Shown here one piece after another: positions 7,999-19,471 of a stretch of DNA of 64,000 bases (its first letter is position 1; each line of letters starts with the position of its first letter). The position numbers were made by a program, and so were the translations under genes. A model generated the notes under the pieces. It did not search any database. It was not told the DNA's origin and worked only from the letters and a program-made list of their open reading frames with translations. Source of the stretch: Isoetes taiwanensis. Lineage: Eukaryota; Streptophyta; Lycopodiopsida; Isoetales; Isoetaceae. The stretch covers positions 6,353,071 through 6,417,070 of the forward strand of contig JAJEKV010000047.1 of NCBI GenBank assembly GCA_021234155.1, written 5' to 3'.

Positions 7999-10869
7999 TC
8001 AACTGACCTCATCACTGAAAGTACTCGAGAGCATTCCAAATTTATTGTATCCTGATGCAAGTGCGTGCTGTACAATGCCCTCTCCTTGTTTATTATTAGA
8101 TAAGCTGCAGAAACTAAGCAAGGCTGTCCATGCAGTTTCATTAGCTTTGAGTGGCATGTTCTGAACAAGGTCAGCGGCTTCGTCGAGCAATCCATGGCGT
8201 GCAAGCAAGTCAACAATGCAGCTGAAGTGCTCAGGTGTTGGGACAACGCGATGAACCTGAGACATCGAACTGAAGTATTGGCAACCTTCAACAACAAGAC
8301 CAGTATGGCTGCAAACAGAAAGAATGCTAATAAAGGTAATGTAAGTTGGTGTAATGCCCTGCTCCATCATGAGCTGCGAGATAAGAAATGCTTTAGCACC
8401 CTGGCCCTGTTGAGCATATGCAGTAACCATGGCATTCCAGGAAATTTCATTGGGCCTCCTAACTCTGTCAAATGTTTGTTTCGCATCCTCCAGTCTACCA
8501 CATTTGCCATACATATTTAATAAAGCTGTCCCTATAATGGCATCTATATTGTTGTCCTGACTTAGAATGTAAGCATGCACCTGTTTTCCTTGAGCTAGGT
8601 CTAGCACAACAGAATATGCATCGAGGACACTAACAAATGTAATTTCATCTGGTATGATATCTTGTACCTGCATTTCATGAAACAGTTGTATGGCTTCCTT
8701 GCCGCATCTGTTCTGTGCATATGCTGTGATCATGGCAGTCCACGATACTATATTCCTTTGAGGGTTCGTGTCAAAAACCCACCTTGCATCATGCACACTG
8801 CCACACTTCCCGTACATACTTAGAAGTGCATTAGCTAGAATAATATCCAGGTCAAATCCATAATTCAAAATACAAGCATGCATTTGCTTGCACATTGCCA
8901 TTTCCACAAAGTCAGCACACACATCAAGCACACTTGCAAAGGCAGTTCTACTTGGCATAAAATTGTACAACCTCATTTGCTGTAGAAGTTGGCACACCTC
9001 TTTAACATAACCACGCTTGGCATATGCAACAACCATGGAAGCCCACATGTCTAGATTATTTGCCGTTCTATTGAATATACTTATTGCATCACTTAAACTC
9101 TGGCATTTGCTATACATGTTTAAAAGAACATTGTCAAGAACATCATCTGAATCATGTCCACAAAGAACAATACATGCATGAACCTTTTTGCCCTCAACAA
9201 GAGAGCATGTGTCCATACAGGCATCAAGCATGCTGATAAAGGTTATAGTATCTGGTAATAACCCTTTGAGGAGCATTTGGTCAGAAGCTTGAAGTGCCAG
9301 TTTGCCATAACTGTTTTGGGCATATATTGCAATTATTGCATTCCAGGAGACAATATCCTGTTTTTGCATTCTAACCAACACTTTTTCAGAATCCTCTATC
9401 CAACCAAATTTTCCATACAAGGTAACAAGTGAATTTGCAATGATGAGGCTTGAAGCACAATTGCGGCTTAACAAACAGGCATGGATAAGCTTTCCTTCTG
9501 TGACTGCAGCTAAATACGCACAAGCATTAATGATATGAATTTGAGAGGCATCATTTAAGCAACTGTCTTCTGTGAGCATGACATGGAATAATTGAACCAC
9601 CTCTTTAAAATTACGATTCAGACTATAAACTCCAAGCAAGATGTTCCACAAAACTGCATCACAACCTGCTATCCTTTCAAAAATTTCATATGCATCTTTA
9701 ACACTGCCACATTTACCATACATATGTACTAAAGAAGCCCCTACTACAACAATGGATTGACAATCATGCTCCATGATGAAAGCATGCATTAGTTTTCCCT
9801 GTGTTATGGTGGCTGAACACGTGCATGCATCAAGCATGTTTATCCATGTAACTACGTCTGGCATTACCTTTTCACGCTGCATAGCCCAGAAAAAGTCAAG
9901 TGCAAGGTCTATATAGCCATTTTTCCCAAATGCTGCAATTATAGCATTCCAAGAGACCACATCTTGACAATGCAGTTTAGCAAATAAAATTCTTGCATCA
10001 TTTATGCTACCACACTTTGCATACATATCAACAAGACGTGTCCCTACAACAAGATCCATGGCCAAACTGCAGTCCAAGGTACAAGCATGTAGCCATTTCC
10101 CTTTGGCAAGTGCAGCTAGTTTGGTACATGCATCAAGGATATTGATATAAGAAATCTTGTTTGGAAATGTGCCCTCTTGCTTCATTTGAATAAAGAGCTG
10201 CAGGCCCTCATTACAATAGTCATTTTGCATACATGCGCCAATCATCCCATTCCATGAAATTATGTTTGGTTCATGCATATATAAAAAGTTTCTCCAAGCA
10301 TCCTGGATGCTGCCACATTTACCATATGCACTGATAAGTGCATTGGTAACTGCAATTTCCAATTCATGTCCACTTTTCAATATGCCGGCATGGATCCATC
10401 TTGCATTGTATAAAGATGTTGGGCATGAGCAGAGATTAAGAAGAATAGTGTAAGTAAATTTGTCAGGAATTATATCATGCATATGCCTGAAAATTTGAAT
10501 GCTTTGTTTTTGTTGATCATGTCGAGCATATCCTCCAATCATGATATTCCAAGTAAATATATTGCGCTCAAGGATCCTGTCGAACATATGACCAGCATCA
10601 TCCAGAGCTCCACATTTAGCATACATCTCCACAAGAAGATTCTCCAAATATCTATCACTTCCATGAGTATATACAATAAAGAGTTGGAGTAATTTACCCT
10701 GTGCTAGTGAATTTGTATTGCCACACTGCCTAACGAGGCAAGCATAAGAGGCAGAAGAAAGCCCATTCCACTGCGATGGAAGCACGGCCAACGTATCTTC
10801 TAATTCTTTTGCAAGACTTTTATGCCTGTCTGATAATGCACATATTTGTCTTGAAACTGCTACTGACAT
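7999..10869 (-). CDS. PLS-class pentatricopeptide-repeat protein, intact copy
   Basis: An uninterrupted 956-codon ORF. It consists of about eight consecutive cycles of roughly 100 residues, each with L2/S-type signatures: MYAKCG (from residue 82), AYGKCG, MYGKCG, LYGKFG, MYSKCQ and so on, each followed by a SWNAMIxAYAQ-like segment and a TFxxxLDAC segment, then GKxxHA. The end has VDLLARHGLLDEA and MPLKANETAWTALLSFCS, the start of an E-type extension that stops after about 30 residues. There is no DYW domain. In land plants, PLS proteins bind organellar RNA one base per repeat and mostly support C-to-U editing; a protein with a short E region would need a partner deaminase. The start is chosen as the first in-frame ATG. 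The first ~20 residues are not obviously a transit peptide but are Arg/Lys- and Ser-containing. The unit-2 counterpart is shredded. Confidence 0.93.
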   Translation of the reverse strand: MSVAVSRQICALSDRHKSLAKELEDTLAVLPSQWNGLSSASYACLVRQCGNTNSLAQGKLLQLFIVYTHGSDRYLENLLVEMYAKCGALDDAGHMFDRILERNIFTWNIMIGGYARHDQQKQSIQIFRHMHDIIPDKFTYTILLNLCSCPTSLYNARWIHAGILKSGHELEIAVTNALISAYGKCGSIQDAWRNFLYMHEPNIISWNGMIGACMQNDYCNEGLQLFIQMKQEGTFPNKISYINILDACTKLAALAKGKWLHACTLDCSLAMDLVVGTRLVDMYAKCGSINDARILFAKLHCQDVVSWNAIIAAFGKNGYIDLALDFFWAMQREKVMPDVVTWINMLDACTCSATITQGKLMHAFIMEHDCQSIVVVGASLVHMYGKCGSVKDAYEIFERIAGCDAVLWNILLGVYSLNRNFKEVVQLFHVMLTEDSCLNDASQIHIINACAYLAAVTEGKLIHACLLSRNCASSLIIANSLVTLYGKFGWIEDSEKVLVRMQKQDIVSWNAIIAIYAQNSYGKLALQASDQMLLKGLLPDTITFISMLDACMDTCSLVEGKKVHACIVLCGHDSDDVLDNVLLNMYSKCQSLSDAISIFNRTANNLDMWASMVVAYAKRGYVKEVCQLLQQMRLYNFMPSRTAFASVLDVCADFVEMAMCKQMHACILNYGFDLDIILANALLSMYGKCGSVHDARWVFDTNPQRNIVSWTAMITAYAQNRCGKEAIQLFHEMQVQDIIPDEITFVSVLDAYSVVLDLAQGKQVHAYILSQDNNIDAIIGTALLNMYGKCGRLEDAKQTFDRVRRPNEISWNAMVTAYAQQGQGAKAFLISQLMMEQGITPTYITFISILSVCSHTGLVVEGCQYFSSMSQVHRVVPTPEHFSCIVDLLARHGLLDEAADLVQNMPLKANETAWTALLSFCSLSNNKQGEGIVQHALASGYNKFGMLSSTFSDEVS

Positions 10870-10924
10870 AAAATTTGACTTACTTGTGTCTTGAAAGTGC
10901 TACTGACATAAAATTTGACTTACT
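10847..10924 (-). repeat. 40-bp tandem duplication spanning the PPR start codon
   Basis: Two units of period 40 (10847-10886 and 10887-10924) share TACTGACATAAAATTTGACT. Each contains an ATG followed by codons for MSVA. The unit nearer the gene holds the real start at 10869. The outer unit holds a second ATG at 10909. GTAAGT also occurs in both units, so a splice donor reading is possible. Confidence 0.85.
10880..10909 (-). promoter_or_regulatory. Upstream ORF (MSVALSRHK) ahead of the PPR start
   Basis: The duplicated start gives a nine-codon ORF ending in TAA, with only 10 nt between its stop and the main ATG at 10869. It nearly copies the PPR N-terminus MSVAVSRQI. If this region is transcribed as leader, it could lower translation of the PPR. 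Whether it lies in the mature 5' UTR is inferred, not seen. Confidence 0.5.
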
Positions 10925-12027
10925 CTCTTAATTTTGAAGGCCAAGATGAGAATGCTCAGAATTGTCTGTTTGTCGGGGTTGTTTCGCTACTCCAACACAA
11001 CGGTTTCTGAGTGGTATCTACCATAATTGGCTTTCTGTGGTTGGCTGACGCATCCAAGAAATTTACAGATGTATGTATTTGCCCACGACTAACAAGGTTT
11101 AGAATACCTTGTGAAATCCAACTTCGAAAGGATTCGTACATAGTTGAGTGGAGCTCCTTTCCAGATTAGAAGAATGATACAAGAAAAAATGAAAATGTGA
11201 ATAGCCTTTAGGATGGCGTTGTTCTGCATACAATAAGATAGTATGCCATTCATGCAAGATAGCTGGATTGTCTAGCCTAGTGGAGAACTGTAACTTTTGG
11301 TGATTCCTTGTGGGACGCTTTTGGTGTCAACACATTGGAAAGCAAAGCCCCCAGAAAGATCACTAACAGGATCTGCAAGTAGTAAAATCTGATCTAGAAA
11401 GGACTCTCCAATCATCTCTAAACAAAGTTGATCCGCATCTTCCTCATCCGTATTCAATTGCATCCGTATCTTCCTATCTTCCTTATCTTACAAAAAGGGG
11501 GTTTGAGTCAATTGCTATTCTAGGGGACCATCTAATCTGATACGTCTGCTCAAAATGGTTGCTTGAAGCAGGTCAAGTGTGGAACAGAATCCTGTACAAA
11601 ATGAGCTGCTGTTTGAAAATACAGAGCCCTCACAAGGGAAAAAACATTGAAGCCCATTTATTTGGGTTGATCTTAAAAGAGAACGTCAATGTGTTGTCGA
11701 TTCAGCCATCCAAGTATGTACGGCCCAGCAGCATTTAAAAAACTCATAGAAGCCACTAATCTGCCCTACTGGGTCAAATTCTTTGTCACAGGTGTCGCCA
11801 TATCTCCTTCCATGCCATAGAGCCATAAGAGCAACCTCAAAGTTAAAACCCAATTTCTTGCCTCTTGATACTTCACATCTTGTGTGCTTCCAAAATTCCC
11901 CATAATGAAAGGGCAATCAAGGACCTTTTGACCTTCAAAGTCTTGATCATGGCAAGTGACAAGTTTGTGTCCAAAGAATATATGGTTTTAGAACACTGTG
12001 CAACAAACAGGCCTCCAGATTAGATTT

Positions 12028-12192
12028 TGCTTAAACCGGAAAAATGCCGTGCTTTGTTGGTACTTACCGGATTTTTCAGAAAATATCCTCTAATTTACCG
12101 GATTTAACAAGGATTTTACTAAATTTTGACCGGAAATTTTGCCGGCATCTATTAAAGAAACCGGATTTTAACAACTTCAACCGGAAATTCTG
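12028..12192. repeat. Cluster of ACCGGA-type motifs
   Basis: In about 165 bp the core ACCGGA or CCGGAT/CCGGAA recurs six times, usually followed by an A/T run (AAACCGGAAAAA, TTACCGGATTT, GACCGGAAATTTT and similar). It might be the subterminal repeat region of a DNA transposon. In unit 2 (about 41250-41400) some of these read ACCAGGA or ACTGAA, so part of the regularity may come from base-calling. Confidence 0.35.
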
Positions 12193-14305
12193 GGGAGGAA
12201 CCCCCCTAATCTGGAGCCCTGGCAACAAAGTCTTATGTCGAAAAAGTTTGGCTTCGTAATAGTGTCAAACTTGGAACTCAATCCATGTAGCGATTAGATT
12301 ATAGTTATAATACTTAAATTTTTGGAAATTACAATAAAGTAGAGACAAAGGAAGTCAATGTAAAAAGTTTTTTATCAATATAAATTTTCAGCATAACAAA
12401 TGCCCTAAGGCAAGAGTTTTAAGCATTAAGTCAACACGAATCTCTAGAATAAGCAATGCCATTTAGAAATAGCTATACATCGGCGTAAGGATGGTGGCTC
12501 TCTACAAGAAGGCACGTAGTGTGTTCTTACAAACAAGTCATTTAGCTACCTCATTTTCTATATTAGAACCCCAAGAAGAACGTCATTTTTTATTTATTGG
12601 TTCTGCTTGCATTGGACCCCAAGAGAAACCATGCCATATTCTAATTTTACTGGTTCTTCACAGGACCAACATTGGGTTCCCGAACTTGAACTTCATTACC
12701 TAAGTCCATAGAGATGACTTTTGAACATCCCTAATCTACTTGTCCCTTCGAGCTAGCCTCCAATTGATTCTGGTAAGTTTTTCCACCGACTACTAGCTTC
12801 TCATCTTAACTAGTGTTTCTGCATAGGCTCGTTTTCACCATACCTGCAAGCTCTTCTTATTTTCTATGTTGGCCCGACATAGTTCACATCAAATGCAATC
12901 CCTTCTTCATTTCTTAGTTGGCGAATGGTTTGAATGTTGCAAATAAATGCACCTCATCCTGTTGCTTATTGCTCTTAAGCCTTTGGAGGTCTTTTATTAG
13001 CTTAACCCATATGTCTTTGACACCTTTGGTTCAAACTCTCATAAAAGATATAAGAAGTAGCACTTTTTCTAAGCTCATATAGAAATTTGATAATCTATGA
13101 GGAAATTTTTTAAGCATCAACCTCCTTCAATGGTATCTCTGCAATACCTAATAACTTTATAGAACTTAGGTTATCATGATCCATAAGCCTCACTACAAAT
13201 TTCTGGCTGCCAACATCCTCTACCTAAATCAAATCAACACATGACAAATTCTTATTATTATTGTTAAGTCCTTGAAGTTAGAGATAAGATACTATAACAG
13301 GATGCATCACAAAAATCATGCATCACAAACCTGAAGTTTAAATGTTTCATTGCATTCCCACTTTGGATAATGTGTACTGCCTTTTCTATCTTTTCTTTAT
13401 TTGGTCTTGCCGTTGCCGAATATATAAAAAAGCAACAGATTGTACATTAAAAAGATCTCCTTCTCGAGCAAGTGCTTTTATTCGCTTGATGTTACTATCA
13501 AGATGCCAACAGAGTGCATCTCTAAAAAAATGCACAAATAAAAGAAAAAGGTTTTAAGAGATCTGAAATGTCAGAGTAACATGGTGTTGTTACAAATAGA
13601 AAATTCTCATTGTAAGGCATTTGGTTTTCTCTTTAACAAAATACATTGCATGATCTCATTTCCCTGGTTAAAAAACATAAACAGGATATAAAATTTTTAT
13701 AAGTTTGCGAAAGGGGAATGCTACATATAATTAGGTGTAAAAGGCTCTTTTGTCTTTTCACCAATAAGACCCATGATCACATTCCAAAGAGCTAGAGAAG
13801 GGGGGAATATAAATCCTCGGTTCTGTGTAATTTGGGAGGAGACTTAATCGCTCTGTAAAATTTGTAACCAAATGCAAAACATTACTAAACAACCATTACA
13901 ACAAACATAAATTATCATTGTTCGCATGACTGCACATAGAAAGGAACACCAAATTTATTGCAATGAATTTAGAAGGGTTAGTGAAAAAAAGGACCTGTAA
14001 TCCCTAGGAATACTGCTTGGCCAAACTAGCATGTCTAGCAGCCTTTATAATGTCATTCATACGAGAAATAACCTATTATAACTATGAGGCATACGAGCCT
14101 TAGTTGAATGACATTTTGGTTTTCAATGACATTATTTTCTGGAACCAGAGCCCCATAACTCGGCTTTCATGGAATGTCTAGTGTTGCTGCAAATATGCTA
14201 CAACAATTCTAGCTGCAGTTATGCAATCATAGTTATAGTGTTGAAGGCAGCCCAATCATTACAAGGCCTAGTTCGCCTAGCAGGAGCACATGCAAGGACA
14301 GGTTC

Positions 14306-14332
14306 GAGAATAGAATAGAATAGAATAGAATC
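14306..14332 (+). repeat. (GAATA)n microsatellite
   Basis: About four to five tandem GAATA/AGAAT units, followed by TCGAGATAAT. The unit-2 copy is at about 43527-43553 with the same number of units. Confidence 0.8.
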
Positions 14333-17300
14333 GAGATAATATAACAGGATCTCAAAGGTGTTACTCACAGTGTTGTAAAATACAAGTATCTTTCTTTCCA
14401 AACCAAGTTTGTCAATATAAAAGAGATGCTAGCGGTGCTAAGAAATTAGCATGCGAAGCCAATACAAAAAATTGAATCACATCTTCTTGTGTGCTTAGTA
14501 TATTGCTTTAGCACTAGAAGTTCTTTCCAAAAGGTACTTGGCTTGCAAATGTCGAGCTTAAATGCATCGTTGCCATATCTTCCACTACAATAAAAATAAG
14601 TCATGTCAAGCATTTTGCAAGTATAACTCAAATTTTGGATTTGGTTAAAACCATCCTTGAGCACAACCCATCGTATCCAATTTGGACTTCCATGAACTTA
14701 CCAAAATATGTTGCACAAATTCTTCAGGTTAAATTTTAATGCATTCGTACCTAGAAAGGAAGCAGCATTGTGATGCGTTCATAACTAGAAAAGAAGCAGC
14801 ATTGTGCAAATACACAAACTTTGAGTTGTTTTTTGTGACTTATAGTCAAGAATTGTCGGAAAGGTATTTTATTTATGGAGATGATTTATTCTGATGATAC
14901 AGTAAGAATCATTTATTAATCATAGACAAGTTAATATCAAAAAGTGTTACAAGTTCAGACAAGCCCCTAAGTGTCAAGAGATTTAGCCTTGGGAAAACCT
15001 ACTAAGTTATCTTTTAACTACAAGTATATTCAGCATCTAGAAGCATGGCAATGGTATATCTGTTTCTAGCAATGTCTCCAAATGCATTTTTTATGAAGCA
15101 ACAACAGTAAATGCAAATCAAGCAAAGCATGCCATGTGTTTTGTGCGAAAGGTTTAAAACACTTTTTATAACTCAAATAAAATTACTTGGGGTGAAGGTA
15201 GCAAAGAGTATAGGTTTGAGTGGCATATAATGCATTTGCAATGTAGTAAAATTGGAAAGCATACAGATGCCAGTGAAGGGAAAGAAATACAACATCAACT
15301 ACTAACTATGGTAACTGGAGGAACAAAATGGATGTCAGAAACTCGAATGATGCATGTCTGAGTGGTCCATACCCTTTATGTGGTGCATATGATATTGCAT
15401 CTATTATAGAAAAGTAGTGCTAGCTGTTCTAACAAATCCAGGAGTATCTGGTGAGAATGATACATTCAAAATTATATGTCGTGAAATACCGGTGCAAACA
15501 TGAGGTCTGTTGAAAGCTTCCAATAACTGCAAATGGTATGCACATAAAAAAAATGTTGCAAAAAAGAGGTGTATAATATAAAAAAGGTCGTGCATGAAAG
15601 GATACAATCAGTAAAAAGGGATAGAGTAAAAGGAAAGACAATATGGCTGAACACTAGTGGTAAACTTAGTGCCCAAGAGCAAGCTTTGCGCATTTTCAAT
15701 CATAAAAAGACATATGATTTGTTTGTCCTCCCTGGCTGTTATTTACGCAACAATATGCAGCTAGAATTTTACCTTATGGAATACTATGATTAGTTACATG
15801 GAAGAGTTGTATCAAGGAGTCATTGGAGGAAAGACACAGCCTAAAACAATAGAGAAGTGCATACAATTGCACCTGATGTTACAGCTGGCAAAATTTACAT
15901 TTTGAGTTGTGGTTCTTTAGAAACCAATAGTTATTTAGTGCAATGAACCAGACAATAACAACCATTAACGACCAGAAATCCAATACCAGGATGATATTTT
16001 GTTTACTCACGTTTTAGAGCTTCAATAATAAGAAGAATGAATTAAACTATGGGAATGCTCTTACCTCATTCAAACCACGATTAGTTATTTTGAAATTATT
16101 CCACTTGTTCAATTTTTTTACCTCGGGTTTTTTTTCCTATATTTTCAAAAAGAAATCGCGTCTGTATTTTTTTGAATAAGATATTTATTCAATGTACTTT
16201 TCCATATTATTGTATATGTAACAACATGGAATACAACAGATATAGAAGCTTCTTAAGCATTTTAAAATAAACAAGCACAACGAACATATTTAACAAAGAA
16301 AAAAGAACACATGCATGTAAATAGCACTTTCTGCTTTTATTTACAGAGGGTGGTTTTGCTTGCTTGGAATTAGTTGATTGATTTACGCAATATCATTTGC
16401 TAAATTGGGATGAGCAATAACACTGTCATATGTCATCATCATAAACTAAACCCGTATGCCCTATGGGCAAAGCAACATAAATGTGTTCTTTATCAATGCC
16501 ATATGACTAAGGAAGTAAGTGATGTAAAGGACTTACAACTAATATAACATTACTGAAGAGGATGCAAAAACATCACCACATATAGCAGCACTTAGCATCC
16601 CATCACCCACATACCCTGCATGAGCTGGTTCAGCTATGTCCTCGGGCACACACTTGACATGTATATATACATTTATTTCATGATGATGTATAATTGTACA
16701 GTTTGACAGCATTCTTATTACTGCCACGGTTTTTCTTGGATTTTGCCATGCCTAAAATTGGCTTCCCTCCTAAGCTGATTAGTCTAATTCATGGTCTAAA
16801 CTCAAGATCGAATTCAGCTGTTCTAATCAATGGTGTCCCTTCTGGATTCTTTCCTCTCTCTTGTGGGGTTAGGCAAGGCTGTCCTCTTGCCCCTTATCTA
16901 TTTTTAGTGGCTGCAGAGAGGTCACTATTCATTATCAGAATACTGATTCTGATGATAGCATTAGTATTCTTCAATATGCTGATGACACGTTCTCCTTCCT
17001 TGATGCTGATATGCCTAATATTGATCTCTTCCTCAAGATCCTCAGTCAATTCTCAGCTGCCTCAGGTATTCAATTAAACTTGAACAAAAGTTTGATCATT
17101 GGGGATATCAATCATCAAATTTAGCTGGTATCAATGTTCTTCCTCCTACTCATGCAACTAAGTTATTAGGTATTCCCCTTTCTATGAAACAAAGCATCAA
17201 AGGCCTTTGGGACCCTATTCTTTTGAGAATTAAAAAAAAGCTGAATAATTACAGGAATTATCTCTCTCTTGTTGGTAGGTCCATCATTGCCAATGCTGTT

Positions 17301-18016
17301 CTTGCAAGCTCTCATGTCTATTTTTCTCTGACCTTAGTTGCCCCTAAATGTGTTAATTTGGAGCACGAGAAAATAATTAGAAACTTCATTTGGAAAGGAA
17401 GTCATCACAGTTAACGGAATTCTATATGCAAAACAAAATGTTACGGTGGTTTAGGCTGCAAGAACCTTTTTATCCAAGCTCAATCTCTTGCTGGAAAATT
17501 TATTTGGAAAGCCATTCATTGGAACCAATCTCCTGCTTACAAATTCATCAGATATTGGATAACTTTAAGTCATCCGTATGGGCATCCTTCTATTCAACAC
17601 TTGCTTCCTCATTCTGCTTTCACTTTCGGATAAAACCAGCCCTCTAATATCTCTCCCCTTATGAATAATCTCATTAAGTCACGGAATGCTATCTCTCCTA
17701 ATTTCCGGTTCATCTCAAGAGATAAGCTCCATCTTTGATATTCCCATTTTACGGAATCTGTTATGACTGATCAAAATTCTCCGATTAAGGCTATCAAACA
17801 TCCTAGAATCTATAAGAAATGGCATGAGGCTGGTTTAGATTATATCAGAGACCTTTTCATAGGAGGGAGAATCATCTCTTGGACTAGATTGAAAGGTATT
17901 ATCAAGGGGACCTCCTCAGATAAGAAAATTTATTCTCTCATCAAACCTTTTCTCTCTAATCTATCTGCCACACTGATAAAGGTGACTGGACTATAAATGG
18001 GAAAGGGGTCTACAAA

Positions 18017-18655
18017 GTGAAAAGTGTATACAATGCTATGTCCTCTAATATTGATGAATGTAAAGCTATGTTGAAATGGTCCATCAGTCATGATCAGCTT
18101 AAGAGTCTTTTCCATAATGTCTGGAATTCTTATTGTCCACCTAAAATCTCTTATTTCATCTGGCTCCTTGCTAATGGTAGCCTGAACAATTTGGTCTCAG
18201 TGTCAAAGAGAAATCCCAATATCTCTGCAAATTGTCCTATGGCTTGTCACAGAGTTGAGGATATGTGCCATATTTTTCTCTGTAGCAAATTGAATGGTTT
18301 TTGGGCTTGGATTGCTGATAAATTTGGCATTGTAAACAATGGGGATCTTCTGTCCCTTATGCATCATAATGATAAATTTGTCAACTCAATTATTTACATT
18401 GCTCTTTGGAACATTTGGAAAGCCAGAAATCGTGTTTTATATGGACATAAGAACCCCTCTACCTTTTGGATAAAGATGCATTTTCAATTTGATTTTGAGA
18501 CTATTGCTACTGCTCATAAAAAGAAATTTGGATATAACTTTGACAGGAAATGGGAGGCTCATGGACAGTATAGGGGACATTATGATTTATTTGCTTCAAA
18601 TCTAAATGTTGTGGATTCTAACTTATTTTTTTCTGATGATCCTAGAATATCTTAA
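18017..18655 (+). pseudogene. LINE ORF2 C-terminal part with zf-RVT-like region
   Basis: 212 codons, open here. VWNSYCPPKISYFIWLLANG matches the plant LINE zf-RVT opening (W..PPK..FF.WLL). CPMACHRVEDMCHIFLCS supplies the Cys/His pattern, and ALWNIWKARNRVLYG is the conserved helix near the LINE ORF2 end. It is separated from the preceding RT part by a stop at about 17994. The unit-2 equivalent breaks near 47531. Confidence 0.75.
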
Positions 18656-19097
18656 TTTCCTGCGTGGAGAAGGAAGTAACAAATTTGACAGCCACTCTCC
18701 TTTTAGTCAGCAAACTCAAGATCAAGTTATGAAGAATGATATTGCGACTTCCATGGAATCATTCCTTATGAGGAGAGGTCATATGAGATATCTGAAGGAA
18801 AGTGAAGATTTGTGGGCAAGTATTTTTTGCAGAGAAGTCGTGCAAATCCATTGCCTATGGACTTTTCTGTCAGTCAATAACTTTGTCCTTACTGAAGCAC
18901 AACTAACAAGGTACAGAACAATGTACTATAATTACAGATTATTGGCTGATCTTTATGGATTCTTGTTGATCCTTCTGGAGGACAAAGATATGTTCCGTCT
19001 GTTTTACAACAACAATTGGGCCCCCGACCACTATTTTTTTAGTTCCACGGATGCCTTCAATGCCTATTATAACTCAGTCTTCTCATCTCAGTCTTGA
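18606..19097 (+). other. Unknown ORF in the LINE 3' region
   Basis: 163 codons, overlapping the end of the LINE ORF2 part in another frame. The segment from about residue 22 (GSNKFDSHSPFSQQTQDQV, MESFLMRRGHMRYLKESEDLWASIFCREV, LTRYRTMYYNYRLLADLYGFLLILLEDKDMFRLFYNNNWAPD) has protein-like composition and looks genuinely coding. I do not recognise it. It could be a 3' extension of ORF2 reached by a frame change, or a captured host sequence. In unit 2 the same ORF is split at about 48095. Confidence 0.4.
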
Positions 19098-19471
19098 TCA
19101 TCCCCTGCTCACGGCCTACCATCTACGAAGCATGTCATTGCTCTTATTTAATTTAGTTCTAGCTTACTTTTTTGGTGGATTACCTACTTGGCAGGTTTAC
19201 AATTTTCCAAGAAGCTCCAAGAATTCTCTTCTACATCGCGGAATCTACAAAGTTTCATTGTTTTTAAGAACGGGGATTTAAACATAACTTCTTATTTGCT
19301 GCTGCTTATCAAATTTTGTTATAGTACAGATCCTAATTTCTGTACCCTGTAGTTACTTGCTGGTTCTCATGCATATTTTGGTATGCTTATTCTCTTAAGG
19401 CATACTTTTGCAATGTACTTGAGATTTTATAATTAATGACAAAACCGTCTCTTACTTTCCAAAAAAAAAGC

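Larger units (their letters stand above)
10925..16697. other. Long stretch with no recognised gene between PPR and LINE
   Basis: AT-rich, with scattered short frames and no domain that I can name. Two minus-strand frames could be exons: 11272-11463 (DEEDADQLCLEMIGESFLD) and 11686-11916 (FNFEVALMALWHGRRYGD). Two others weakly resemble exosome RNA-binding subunits: 14446-14664 and about 16560-16660 (see findings). An ACCGGA-rich patch lies at 12028-12190 and a pentanucleotide microsatellite at about 14306-14332. Unit 2 repeats the whole stretch (about 40140-45920). Confidence 0.5.
16698..19471 (+). mobile_element. 5'-truncated L1-type LINE (unit 1)
   Basis: The sequence opens inside the reverse transcriptase at a QFDSI-like motif and runs to a short A tail (about 19463-19471). 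RT blocks are visible: LINGVPSGFFPLSCGVRQGCPLAP (16828-16900), then the YADD-like catalytic box (about 16972-16989) in another frame, then KLLGIPLSMKQSIKGLW and WNSICKTKC-like plant LINE C-terminal segments, and a zf-RVT-like region. The endonuclease and ORF1 are absent, as in typical 5'-truncated insertions. Several in-frame CTG/CAG codons are altered here relative to unit 2 (17412, 17452, 17683, 17751), and these break the ORF. Confidence 0.85.

Noticed and set aside
14306-14332. Short regular repeat considered as a CRISPR-like array
   Set aside because: It is a pentanucleotide microsatellite with no spacers, in a plant nuclear context.
15404-15793. Overlapping hydrophobic minus-strand frames and a 74-codon plus-strand frame
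   Set aside because: Mutually overlapping frames in AT-rich DNA. T-rich codons give Phe/Leu/Tyr runs. No splice context or domain is convincing.
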